A DNA stretch of 64,000 nt from Bradyrhizobium sp. SSBR45G (GTDB lineage: Bacteria; Pseudomonadota; Alphaproteobacteria; Rhizobiales; Xanthobacteraceae), in contig NZ_BSCT01000021.1 of assembly GCF_030159255.1 (NCBI RefSeq), forward strand, positions 81,781-145,780, in the 5' to 3' direction. A program made the translations under genes and the position numbers. The notes beneath the pieces were generated by a model, which saw nothing but the letters and a program-made list of their open reading frames with translations, did no database searches and was not told the DNA's origin. Below are positions 42,373-50,660 of this stretch, piece by piece (positions within the stretch are counted from its first letter, which is position 1; each line of letters begins with the position of its first letter).

Positions 42373-43139
42373 ATGCGTTTCGTAACATCCGCGTCATTCC
42401 CGTCGTCCTGATCGCGGTGGCGTGCCTCGCGGTCCTGAAGGTGGCCGGCCTCGTCATCGATGGCGGCTACGTGTTCGACTATGACCCGCAGGCACCCAAG
42501 CGCTCCTGGGCCCAGGAGAACCTGGGCTATCCGGGCCGTGAGGACAATGACATCGTCACCGGCTCGACCCACGGCGAGCCGAAGGAGAAGAAGGAGGAGG
42601 CGCCGAAGCCGGCCGCCCCGGCGACCAAGCCGGACGGCGTGGTCATCAAGCCGGAAGAAAATCAGCAGCAGGTGTCGCCGGCGGAGAAGGCGATCCTCGA
42701 GCGGCTGCAGTCGCGCCGCCAGGAGCTCGAGGCGCGCCAGCGCGAGATCGACATCCGCGAGAGCCTGCTGAAGGCCGCCGAGCAGCGCATCCAGTCCAAG
42801 ACCGAGGAGATGAAGGCGATCGAGAGCCGCATCTCCGGCGCGCAGAGCGCCAAGGCCGAGGCCGACAATGCCCGCTTCAAGAGCATCGTCACGATGTACG
42901 AGGGCATGAAGCCGAAGGATGCCGCCAAGGTGTTCGACCGGCTCGACATGTCCGTGCTGATCGAGATCGCCTCGCAGATCGCCCCGCGCAAGATGTCCGA
43001 CATTCTCGGCCTGATGACGCCGGAGGCGGCCGAGCGGCTCACCGTCGAGCTCGCGCGCCGCGCCGGCGCCGACAGGCCGGAGGCGAGCGCCGAGCTGCCG
43101 AAGATCGAAGGCAAGATCGTGCCGGTGAAAAGCAATTGA
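42369..43139 (+). CDS. motE: MotE-family flagellar protein
   Basis: 256 residues. The membrane helix VIPVVLIAVACLAVLKVAGL is followed by a long charged coiled-coil (EKAILERLQSRRQELEARQR, KTEEMKAIESRISGAQSAKA) and a C-terminal MgtE-N-like domain (YEGMKPKDAAKVFDRLDMSV, QIAPRKMSDILGLMTPEAAE). In Rhizobium relatives MotE is a periplasmic chaperone for MotC. No motC gene is visible here. The start overlaps the previous stop, and the next gene, a TPR protein, begins 79 bases later. Confidence 0.78.
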   Translation: MNAFRNIRVIPVVLIAVACLAVLKVAGLVIDGGYVFDYDPQAPKRSWAQENLGYPGREDNDIVTGSTHGEPKEKKEEAPKPAAPATKPDGVVIKPEENQQQVSPAEKAILERLQSRRQELEARQREIDIRESLLKAAEQRIQSKTEEMKAIESRISGAQSAKAEADNARFKSIVTMYEGMKPKDAAKVFDRLDMSVLIEIASQIAPRKMSDILGLMTPEAAERLTVELARRAGADRPEASAELPKIEGKIVPVKSN

Positions 43140-43148
43140 GCCGCATGT

Positions 43149-43164
43149 TTAATGCGCCCTTAAA
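43149..43164 (+). promoter_or_regulatory. CtrA-like box upstream of the TPR gene
   Basis: TTAA-N7-TTAAA, one mismatch at the last base of the consensus, 55 bases before the start at 43219. This position matches the other boxes in the window. Confidence 0.5.
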
Positions 43165-43218
43165 CGCCGGATCCTAGACTTCCGGCGTGGCGGGGCAGGC
43201 GTATCCGTCAAGTTACGG

Positions 43219-46200
43219 ATGTCGAACTGGAAGCTTGTGACCATGGCGCGCACGTCTCCCATTGGATTGCGGTCGCAGGCCCGCGCGCGCATCCGCGCCG
43301 GCCTGGCGCTGCTGTCGGCCATCATCATCGGGCTGATGCTGTCGACGGTCGCGGCCGGCGCTGCGCCGGTGCCCGGCGAGGCCAGCCTGTCCGCCCAGAA
43401 CGGCTATGCGCGGCTGGTGCTGAAATTCTCCGAGGATGTCGGCGCCGACGTCACCACCGCAGGCTCGATCCTGCTGATCCGGTTCGACCGTGCCGCCAAC
43501 GTGCCGATCGACCGCTGGGTCGATGCGGCGCCCGACTACATCTCCTCGGCGCGCGGCGATCCCGACGGCTCTGCGCTGCGGCTGTCGCTGTCGCGCAAGG
43601 TGCGCGTCAACACCATGACCGCGGGCGAGCGCGTCTTCATCGATCTGTTGCCCGACAGCTGGACCGGCGCGCCGCCGCCGCTGCCGGCCGAGGTCGTGCG
43701 CGAGCTCGCCGAGCGCGCCCGCACCGCCGAGCGCGCATTGCGGCTGCAGCGCGCCGAGGCGGAGTCGAAGAAGCGGCCGCCGATCCGCGTGCGCGCGCTG
43801 GTGCAGCCGACCTTCGTGCGCTTCGTGTTCGAGATCCCCGACGGCGTCGGCATCTCGTCGGTGCTGAACGACCAGAAGCTGTCGCTGTTCTTCACCGCGC
43901 CGCTCAACTTCGATCTCGCCGACGCCAAGATCGTGTCGCCGCCGAACGTCGCCGCCATCAACCAGCGCATCGACGGCAGCAGGACCGTGGTCGAGATCGG
44001 CCTGATCGGCGAGGTCGACGTCCACGCCTTCCGCGAGGAGAAGAACTACAACATCGACGTCGCCTATCAGCAGCCGGACAAGAAGGTTGCCGCGGTGTCC
44101 TCGGACACTTTGCCGGGCGCCAAGACCTCTGCTGAGAAGGCGGCTGCTGAGAAGACGGCTGCCGAGAAGCCGGCGGCCGAGAAGCCCAACGGCGAGAAGA
44201 AGGCTGCGGCGCTGCCCGAGATCGTGCCGCCGACCTCCGAGACGATCGCCAAGGAGATGAAGGCGGTGGCCAGGCAAGAGCCCGCGATTGCAGCGCCCGC
44301 GACCGAAGCTGCCGCGCAGCCGGCAGCGGCGGAGAAGGCCGAAGCAGAGCCTGCCAAGCCTGAGCCCGCCAAGCCTGAAGCTGCCAAGCCTGAAGCTGCG
44401 AAGCCCGAAGCTGTCAAGGCTGAGCCGCCGCCGAAGATGGAAGCGGCCCACGCGGAGACGGCGAAGCCTGAAGCCGTCAAATCTGAAACCACCAAGCCTG
44501 CCGAGAACGTCGCGGAGAAGTCCGCGGCCGGTTCCGCCACCCTCGAGGCGCTGCGCGACAGCGAGGGCCTGCGGCTTACCTTCGGCTTCGGCCAGGTCAC
44601 GCCGGCAGCGCTGTTCCGCCGCGGCGACACCGTGTGGATGGTGTTCGACTCGACGAAGCCCCTCGATGTCGAGCCGATCAGGGCCAAGGGCGGCGCCATC
44701 ATCGGCGAGGCCAACCGGATGCCGCTCGACAAGGGCCAGGCGATCCGCATCCGCCTCAACCGCCCGCAGATGCATTCGCTCGGCAGCGACGATGGCGGGC
44801 GCAGCTGGACGCTGTCCTTCGCCGACAAGGGCCAGACCAGCCAGCAGCCGCTGATGGTGATGCGCAACGTCACCGACCCCGCGCTCGCCAATGTGATGGT
44901 GCCGCTCGCCAACCCCGGGGCGGGGATGCTGCACCGGCTGACCGATCCCGATGCCGGCGATACGCTGCTGGTGGTGACGGCGCCGCCGCCGATCCGCGGC
45001 TTCATCAAGCGCCAGGACTTCGTCGATCTGTCGCTGCTCGACTCCGTGCATGGCATCGCGGTGCGGCCGAACTCGGACGACGTCGCCGTCGAGATCGCGC
45101 CCGACAAGGTGATCCTGGGCCGGCCGGGCGGGCTGACGCTGTCCTCGATCGGCTTCTCGCCGGAGCGCGCGCCGACCGCCGTCAGGCCGATGTTCGACAT
45201 CGACGAGTGGCAGCAGAACCAGACCCAGCCCTTCCTGGCGCGCCAGGACATGCTGATCAAGGTGGCCGCGAATGCCGAGCCGGAGCGGCGGGCGCAGGCG
45301 CGCCTCGCACTGGCGCGCTTCTACATGGCGCGCGGGATGTATCCGGAGGCGCGCGGCATGACCAACCTCATGATCTCCGACGGCGACCCGCGCACCGACG
45401 ACACCGCGATGCTGATGATCCATGCCGTCGCCAGCATCCTGATGGGGCGGCCGGACCAGGGATTGAAGGATCTCGCCAATTCGTCGATCGGCAACAATTT
45501 CGACTCGCAGATGTGGAAGGGCCTCGCTTTTGCGCGGCAAGGCAAGTTCGCCGATGCGCGCGAGAAGCTGAAGAACGTCGAGTTCGCCATCGCCTCGCTG
45601 CCGCTCGACCTGCAGCGCATCGTGATCGCGGATGCGATGAAGTCGGCGCTCGAGATCAAGGATTTCGCCGGCGCCGCCAAGCGCCGCGCCGAGCTCGACG
45701 TGATCGGCGTCTCGGCGGACATGAAGCCCGACGTCGCCGTGCTGCGCGGCCGGCTGGCCGAGGCGATGGCGCAGGAGAAGGATGCGCTCGACGAGTACAG
45801 ATCCGCGATCAACTCCAACGACCGCCCCGCCGCCGCCGAAGCCAAGCTGTTCGAGATCAAGCTGTTGCAGAAGCGCGGCGAGATCAAGCCGGCCGATGCG
45901 CTGAAGGAGCTGGAGACCTTGCAGGCGATCTGGCGCGGCGACGCCGTCGAGGTGCAGACCCTGCAGATGATGTCGCAGCTCTACGAGGAGGCCGGGCGCT
46001 ATGCGGACTCGCTCGAAGCCGCGCGCATGGCCACCCGCCTGATGCCCAACTCCGAGATGGCGCGACAGGCCCAGGATGCCGCCCAGCGCCTGTTCTCGCA
46101 GCTGTTCCTGGCCGGCAAGGCCGACGAGCTGCCGCCGGTCGACGCGCTCAGCATCTTCTACAGTTTTCGCGAGCTGACCCCGATCGGCCGCCGCGGCGAC

Positions 46201-46983
46201 GAGATGATCCGCAAGCTGGCCGACCGCCTGGTCGGCATCGACCTGCTCGACCAGGCCGCCGAGCTGCTGCAGTATCAGGTCGACCACCGCCTCGAAGGCG
46301 CCGCGCGCGCCCAGGTCGCCGCGCGCCTCGCGATGGTCTATCTGACCAACCGCAAGCCCGACCGCGCCATCGAGGCGCTGCGCACCACCCGCATCGCCGA
46401 TCTCTCCGGCGAGCTGCGCCAGCAGCGGCTGCTGCTGGAGGCGCGCGCCAACAGCGACATCGGCCGCCACGATCTCGGGCTCGACATCATCACCAATGTC
46501 GCCGGCCGCGAGGCGATCCGGCTGCGCTCCGACATCTACTGGGCGTCGCGGCGCTGGCGCGAGGCGTCCGAGCAGATCGAGCTGTATTACGGCGATCGCT
46601 GGCGCGATTTCCGCCCACTCAATCCGGCCGAGCGCGGCGATATCCTGCGTGCCGTCGTCGGTTATGCGCTGGCGGATGACGCCATCGGCCTCGCCCGGTT
46701 CCGCGAGAAATACGCGCCGCTGATGACCGGAGAAGCCGACAAGCTCGCCTTCGACGTCGCCAGCAAGCCGGCCAGCGGCTCGAGCGCGGAGTTCGCCCAG
46801 ATCGCCAAGATGGCGGCTGGTGTCGACACCCTCGACGGCTTCCTGCGCGATATGAAGGCGCGCTTCCCGGATGCCACCGGCAAGGCTCTGGACAATGGCA
46901 AGGATGCCGCGAAGGCTCCGTCGGAAGCGACCGGCGCCTTGCCGCGGATCCAGGGCGTCAAGCAGGCGATCGCGGGCCGCTGA
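43219..46983 (+). CDS. Large exported TPR-repeat protein of the flagellar cluster
   Basis: 1254 residues, or 1246 from the second in-frame ATG at 43243. A signal sequence (LALLSAIIIGLMLSTVAAGA) leads to beta-rich AMIN-like regions in the first 250 residues, then a low-complexity stretch of PAKPEAAKPEAAKPEA units (about 355-430). The C-terminal 700 residues are tandem TPR-type helices (ALARFYMARGMYPEARGMTN, LYEEAGRYADSLEAARMATR, MVYLTNRKPDRAIEALRTTR). It probably scaffolds an envelope complex. Its place after motE resembles a TPR protein downstream of fliLM in Caulobacter, but its role is not established. Large antisense frames are shadows. Confidence 0.8.
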   Translation: MSNWKLVTMARTSPIGLRSQARARIRAGLALLSAIIIGLMLSTVAAGAAPVPGEASLSAQNGYARLVLKFSEDVGADVTTAGSILLIRFDRAANVPIDRWVDAAPDYISSARGDPDGSALRLSLSRKVRVNTMTAGERVFIDLLPDSWTGAPPPLPAEVVRELAERARTAERALRLQRAEAESKKRPPIRVRALVQPTFVRFVFEIPDGVGISSVLNDQKLSLFFTAPLNFDLADAKIVSPPNVAAINQRIDGSRTVVEIGLIGEVDVHAFREEKNYNIDVAYQQPDKKVAAVSSDTLPGAKTSAEKAAAEKTAAEKPAAEKPNGEKKAAALPEIVPPTSETIAKEMKAVARQEPAIAAPATEAAAQPAAAEKAEAEPAKPEPAKPEAAKPEAAKPEAVKAEPPPKMEAAHAETAKPEAVKSETTKPAENVAEKSAAGSATLEALRDSEGLRLTFGFGQVTPAALFRRGDTVWMVFDSTKPLDVEPIRAKGGAIIGEANRMPLDKGQAIRIRLNRPQMHSLGSDDGGRSWTLSFADKGQTSQQPLMVMRNVTDPALANVMVPLANPGAGMLHRLTDPDAGDTLLVVTAPPPIRGFIKRQDFVDLSLLDSVHGIAVRPNSDDVAVEIAPDKVILGRPGGLTLSSIGFSPERAPTAVRPMFDIDEWQQNQTQPFLARQDMLIKVAANAEPERRAQARLALARFYMARGMYPEARGMTNLMISDGDPRTDDTAMLMIHAVASILMGRPDQGLKDLANSSIGNNFDSQMWKGLAFARQGKFADAREKLKNVEFAIASLPLDLQRIVIADAMKSALEIKDFAGAAKRRAELDVIGVSADMKPDVAVLRGRLAEAMAQEKDALDEYRSAINSNDRPAAAEAKLFEIKLLQKRGEIKPADALKELETLQAIWRGDAVEVQTLQMMSQLYEEAGRYADSLEAARMATRLMPNSEMARQAQDAAQRLFSQLFLAGKADELPPVDALSIFYSFRELTPIGRRGDEMIRKLADRLVGIDLLDQAAELLQYQVDHRLEGAARAQVAARLAMVYLTNRKPDRAIEALRTTRIADLSGELRQQRLLLEARANSDIGRHDLGLDIITNVAGREAIRLRSDIYWASRRWREASEQIELYYGDRWRDFRPLNPAERGDILRAVVGYALADDAIGLARFREKYAPLMTGEADKLAFDVASKPASGSSAEFAQIAKMAAGVDTLDGFLRDMKARFPDATGKALDNGKDAAKAPSEATGALPRIQGVKQAIAGR

Positions 46984-47144
46984 CGCCGGAGCATCCGCCC
47001 GCTCGTGGTGCGATCAATCGTCTCGATGCCCTCGACAGCTGTGGCCGAACGCGGCAGTTTGCGCGGAATCAAGGCGTGCGGACGTGGAACCGGCTTGATC
47101 GCCGGTGCATCGAACCAGCACACCCAGCCGGAGGACATGACGAG

Positions 47145-47381
47145 ATGACGAAGCCGACCAAGACCGAAGCCGAGCTCATCGCGATGGCCAAGGCCGAGCT
47201 GAAGGCGCACGCCGATTGTCCCGACGGCATGACGATCTCGGTGCTGCGCTGGGGCACCAAATGGGAGTTCCGCGCCAAGGCCGACCCCGGCACCGCGACG
47301 CGCCCCGGCTATCCCGAATGCGTCGCGATGCTGGTGCAGATCGGCGATCATCTCAGCAAGCAGTACGACGTCGCGGGGTGA
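47145..47381 (+). CDS. Small conserved protein of unknown function
   Basis: 78 residues: MTKPTKTEAELIAMAKAELK, then MTISVLRWGTKWEFRAKADP. The central LRWGTKWEF and C-terminal Asp/Gln-rich part are not a known fold to me. No signal peptide or membrane segment. The start at 47145 has GGAGGACATGACGAG upstream. It stands alone after the TPR gene and before the hydrolase remnant. Confidence 0.62.
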   Translation: MTKPTKTEAELIAMAKAELKAHADCPDGMTISVLRWGTKWEFRAKADPGTATRPGYPECVAMLVQIGDHLSKQYDVAG

Positions 47382-47412
47382 AGCGCAGGCCATCATGCAC
47401 GCATGATGCGTA

Positions 47413-47673
47413 TCACGCGCCGCAGATGAACTCCCGGATCACCGCGAACGCGCGCTCTGGCTGATCCGCCACGACGCCGTGGCCGCAATCGGTGAAACGC
47501 TCGATCTGGACGGGGGCGTTGCGCAGCGCGGCGGCGATGTCGGCTTGGCACTCGATCGGAATCATCGGGTCGTCCTCGCCGCCCAGCACCAGCGTGGGGC
47601 AGGTGATCCGAGCCAGATCGGCCAGAAGGTCGAAGCTCGTCACCTCGCCGCCCGGCCGTGTGAACCATTGCAA
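47413..47673 (-). pseudogene. C-terminal remnant of an alpha/beta-hydrolase
   Basis: The 86 residues encode only the last part of an alpha/beta-hydrolase: DLARITCPTLVLGGEDDPMI (strand 7 region with acid) and RFTDCGHGVVADQPERAFAV with the catalytic His in CGHGV. The oxyanion region, nucleophile Ser elbow and lid are absent upstream; the frame can be followed upstream only into unrelated sequence, and the only start is TTG 47673. It is a truncated gene. The upstream sequence between 47674 and 47733 gives no hydrolase sequence, so the N-terminal half was lost. Confidence 0.7.
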
Positions 47674-47733
47674 GGCCGATCCTGGAGGCGCGGCAATGCC
47701 GACGCTGCGTTCATGAGCGATCGCCGCCGACGA

Positions 47734-48036
47734 TCAACGCAAGTTGGCGGTCGGCGTCGGCCAAATTCGACTATTCGACAATCGAAGCGTGCCCGAGAAG
47801 ATCAGGACGTTCACGACGATTCCGAAGCCGACCAGGATCGCGATGCAGCCCGCGAAGGTGCGGAAGTATTTCCGGTTGTAGGGTGCCAGAACGAAGTAGC
47901 CGGTCAACAATCGGAGCGTGAAGCCCTCATTTCTCAACGCGCCGAGCTTCATCATCACCATCGCCCACATGGCGATCAGCCATATGGGCGCAATGAAGAA
48001 GAGCAGGACGATCGGAGCCCACGTGCGTTCTTCCAT
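47734..48036 (-). CDS. Small two-helix membrane protein, unknown function
   Basis: 100 residues with two hydrophobic segments (WAPIVLLFFIAPIWLIAMWA and IAILVGFGIVVNVLIFSG), separated by a basic loop including RLLTGYFVLAPYNRKYFRTF. The C-terminus is Thr-rich. No known family was recognised. It may be a real gene because the hydrophobic pattern is regular, but the upstream ribosome-binding signal is weak. Confidence 0.5.
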   Translation of the reverse strand: MEERTWAPIVLLFFIAPIWLIAMWAMVMMKLGALRNEGFTLRLLTGYFVLAPYNRKYFRTFAGCIAILVGFGIVVNVLIFSGTLRLSNSRIWPTPTANLR

Positions 48037-48161
48037 GATGAATGTCCAGGCGAAGCGTCCAATGCGCCTTGGAGACTAGCATAACTCGGGCGTTCGTGCG
48101 GGGATGGATCGACGGACTTTCCGGCCACCGACCGGTCTCGCCGGCTTCCAAGTGACTATCA

Positions 48162-48331
48162 ACCCTCACCCTGAGGAGCTCGCCGGAGGCGGGCGTCTCG
48201 AAGGGCGAGGCCCGGATGGTGGCCTCATGGTTCGAGACGCGCCTTGCGGCGCTCCTCACCATGAGGGGCAAAAGCCGAGGTACTGCACACCGGACCATGA
48301 ACACGCCGAGAGGGGTGTTCATGGAGAGGGT
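48162..48331. repeat. Dispersed repeat, copy A (about 170 bp)
   Basis: Begins ACCCTCACCCTGAGGAGCTC and ends near GAGAGGGGTGTTCATGGAGA, with internal palindromes (CTTCGAGACGCCC, CATGAGG). A second copy in the opposite orientation lies at 59892-60064. It holds no gene and fills most of the gap 48037-48432. The palindromic core is typical of Bradyrhizobium intergenic repeats. Confidence 0.78.
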
Positions 48332-48432
48332 TTAGCGCGAGAGCGGCGCTGCAAATTGGTCATGAGCAGCGTGCTCATGGAGAGGCGTGCGAGCCAGCTT
48401 AGGCAATCGGCGGCCTGAATGATCCCCGTCCT

Positions 48433-49185
48433 CTATCCCCCATAGCTCTGCACCAGGCTGCCGGCCACCAGCGACCAGCCGTCGACCAGCACGAAGAAGA
48501 TCAGCTTGAACGGCAGCGACACGACGACCGGCGGCAGCATCATCATGCCCATCGACATCAGCACCGAGGCGACGACGAGGTCGATGATCAGGAACGGCAG
48601 GAACAACAGGAAGCCGATCTCGAAGGCGCGCTTGAGCTCGGAGATCATGAACGCCGGCACCAGGATGCGCAGCGAGAGATCGTCGGGGGTCGCCGGCGGC
48701 GCCTCGCCGGAGAGGTCCATGAACAGCTTCAGGTCCTTCTCGCGGACGTTCTTCTGCATGAAGCCGCGTAGCGGCACCGAGGCGCGCTGCAGCGCGTCCT
48801 CGACGCCGATCTGGTTCTCGATCAGCGGCCGGACGCCGTCGTCATAGGATTTCTGCAGCACCGGCCCCATCACGAAGGCGGTCAGGAACATCGCGAGCGC
48901 GATGATGACGGAGTTGGGCGGCGCGGTCGCCGTGCCCATCGCCGTGCGCAGCAGCGACAGCACGACCACGATGCGCGTGAACGACGTCATCATGATCAGG
49001 ATCGACGGCGCGATCGACAGCACCGTGAGCAGCGCGATCAGCTGGACCGCGCGCTCGGTGACCCCGCCATTGCCGGGCCCGAGATTGATGCTGATGTCCT
49101 GCGCAGCCGCGCTCCCCGCGTACGTGCCGGCGGCAATCAGGACAGCGATGAGGACAACTCTACGCGGGAGACTGCGCGATCTCAC
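48433..49185 (-). CDS. fliP: Flagellar export gate protein FliP
   Basis: 250 residues: signal sequence plus TVLSIAPSILIMMTSFTRIV, TAPPNSVIIALAMFLTAFVM and LKRAFEIGFLLFLPFLIIDL, VASVLMSMGMMMLPPVVVSL, all FliP signatures. It forms the core of the type III export gate with FliQ and FliR. Its start overlaps the fliO stop, so fliO-fliP are co-translated. N-terminal residues form a cleavable signal peptide, as in other FliP. End 48433 is followed by repeat sequence. Confidence 0.95.
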   Translation of the reverse strand: MRSRSLPRRVVLIAVLIAAGTYAGSAAAQDISINLGPGNGGVTERAVQLIALLTVLSIAPSILIMMTSFTRIVVVLSLLRTAMGTATAPPNSVIIALAMFLTAFVMGPVLQKSYDDGVRPLIENQIGVEDALQRASVPLRGFMQKNVREKDLKLFMDLSGEAPPATPDDLSLRILVPAFMISELKRAFEIGFLLFLPFLIIDLVVASVLMSMGMMMLPPVVVSLPFKLIFFVLVDGWSLVAGSLVQSYGG

Positions 49186-50270
49186 TGAGACGACTTCGGA
49201 CGTCCGAGCAGCGAGGCCATCTCGTCCTCCAGATTTTCGAAGCTGGTCTTGGGGCCGGCCGGTGCCGTCGCAGGCTCGCCACGCGCCGGGCGCAGCGCTG
49301 CGGGACCTCCGGCCGCGGCCGGCGGCTCGGCAGCTGGGCGCCGCAGCGCCGCTTCGAGACGTTGCGCCATCTCGGCCAGATTGGCTTCGGCGCTCTGGTC
49401 AACCGGCGCCGGCGGCGGAGCCGGGGGCGCCGCTGGAGGTGCGACCGGCGGAAGCGGCGCTGCGGCCGCACGCTCGGCCTGCTCGACGCGTTCAGCACGC
49501 TCGGTGCGTTCGACGCGTTCGGCTCGCTCGGCGGGGCGCACCGGCGGCAGCCGCGGGCCATCCGAGGGGCGGGGGGCCTCGGCCTGCTGGCGCTGCGGCT
49601 CTGCCGGCCGCAGCGGGCGCGGGATCATCTGCTCGCTGCGGGGCACCACCCGCTCGGGACGCGGCTCCAGGCGCTGCTCGTCGGCCACGCGTGGCTCGCT
49701 GCGAGCCTCCTGGCGGGGCTCCTGGCGCGGCGCGGGGCGGCGCGGCGGCAGCGGTGACTCCGGCGGGAAGGCCGGCGGCGGCTCGCGCCGCTCGGCTGCG
49801 GCCGGCGCCGTGCGGCGAACCTCGTCGATGAACGACGGGCGCTGCGGACGGGGCGGCAGTTCCGGAACCGGTGTTTCGGCAAGCTCGGCGGCCTCGGGCT
49901 TCGTCTCGTTGTCGGTCCAGGACGGCGCATCCTGCACCGGCGCGATCCGCGCCGCGGGCGGCTCGGCATTGAGGCCCGGCCGCTGCGGCAGCTGCTCGCG
50001 GGCCGGCATCGCGCGCACGATGTTCGATTCGACGACGATGTCGGTCGGCCCGCCGATCATCAGCAGATGCTCGATGTTGTCACGACGCACCAGCACGAGA
50101 CGGCGGCGGCCATCGACGGCGGCGGCATCGATCACGGCCAGCCGGGGCATGCGGCCGCGATTCGGATTGGTGCCGAGGCGATTGCCCGCGAATCGGCGGA
50201 CCAGCCAAGCGGCAAGGCCGATCAGGGCCAGCACGGCCACGAATGCGAAGAAGAACGTCAGCGCCTGCAT
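49182..50270 (-). CDS. fliO: FliO-like flagellar export protein with long disordered tail
   Basis: 362 residues. The N-terminal membrane helix (LTFFFAFVAVLALIGLAAWL) and the FliO domain (RLAVIDAAAVDGRRRLVLVR, NIEHLLMIGGPTDIVVESNI) fill the first 90 residues, and then a Pro/Arg/Ala-rich tail of about 270 residues follows. Enteric FliO is about 120. The tail repeats charged PRPxPR-like patterns and is predicted disordered. FliO stabilises FliP assembly. Start 50270 has the membrane helix directly after it; an upstream ATG at 50339 adds 23 unlikely residues. Confidence 0.85.
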   Translation of the reverse strand: MQALTFFFAFVAVLALIGLAAWLVRRFAGNRLGTNPNRGRMPRLAVIDAAAVDGRRRLVLVRRDNIEHLLMIGGPTDIVVESNIVRAMPAREQLPQRPGLNAEPPAARIAPVQDAPSWTDNETKPEAAELAETPVPELPPRPQRPSFIDEVRRTAPAAAERREPPPAFPPESPLPPRRPAPRQEPRQEARSEPRVADEQRLEPRPERVVPRSEQMIPRPLRPAEPQRQQAEAPRPSDGPRLPPVRPAERAERVERTERAERVEQAERAAAAPLPPVAPPAAPPAPPPAPVDQSAEANLAEMAQRLEAALRRPAAEPPAAAGGPAALRPARGEPATAPAGPKTSFENLEDEMASLLGRPKSSQ

Positions 50271-50319
50271 CTCTGTCCCCGGCAAATACCGCGTCCTTTC
50301 GAAGTCTCTCCTCTGTCCG

Positions 50320-50361
50320 ACACGCAAGTTTGCCGACACGCAAGTCTGCCAACACGCAAGC
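50320..50361. repeat. 16-bp tandem repeat upstream of fliO
   Basis: ACACGCAAGTTTGCCG, ACACGCAAGTCTGCCA and a partial third unit ACACGCAAGCGTCAGT run head to tail. They lie in the fliO leader on the opposite strand. No regulator is known to me for this unit. Confidence 0.6.
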
Positions 50362-50410
50362 GTCAGTGAAACGAGGCCTTCAGAACCGGAACCAACCCGT
50401 TAACGCAAAA

Positions 50411-50425
50411 CGGCAGGATCTGCCG
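50411..50425. promoter_or_regulatory. FlbD-type core palindrome between fliO and flgB
   Basis: CGGCA-ggatc-TGCCG is the inner part of the CCCGGCA-N5-TGCCGGG palindrome found before flgE and flgI. It lacks the outer CC/GG. It is 141 bases upstream of fliO on one side and about 170 before the flgB CtrA box on the other; no sigma-54 promoter was found near it. Confidence 0.4.
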
Positions 50426-50545
50426 CTCGGTATCTTAATAACCCATGAATCGGCCGGGCCAAAACGACTTCTTGGGAACGTCCCCCGTCCCGAATTGATG
50501 CATGGATGAGCCGGCTAGCCCGCACTTTCCTAAGAAAGTGTCAAA

Positions 50546-50566
50546 ACCCCGGGATAGTCCCGGGGT
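50546..50566. other. Hairpin upstream of the flgB CtrA box
   Basis: ACCCCGGGA-tag-TCCCGGGGT is a perfect 9-bp stem with a 3-base loop; a second hairpin (ACTTTC-ctaa-GAAAGT at 50523-50538) stands just before it. They lie between the divergent fliO and flgB promoter regions and could terminate or insulate transcripts. Confidence 0.5.
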
Positions 50567-50581
50567 CCGGCCGGCCACTTC

Positions 50582-50597
50582 TTAACTCCCCGTTAAC
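50582..50597 (+). promoter_or_regulatory. CtrA box upstream of flgB operon
   Basis: TTAA-CTCCCCG-TTAAC is a perfect match to TTAA-N7-TTAAC. It lies 64 bases before the flgB start and is the likely control site of flgB-flgC-fliE-fliQ-fliR-flhB, an early class operon. Confidence 0.7.
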
Positions 50598-50660
50598 CAT
50601 ATGCACGGCAATTTCTACCTACCAAAACCGTCCGGTAGTCGGACACAACCGAGCGACGCC

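Noticed and set aside
43213..46470. 1085-residue open frame antisense to the TPR gene
   Set aside because: High GC content leaves antisense frames open; the sequence is Arg/Gly/His-rich with no domain, and the plus-strand TPR protein is clearly real.
50320..50361. Short CRISPR-like array
   Set aside because: The units are head-to-tail without spacers, so this is a plain tandem repeat.
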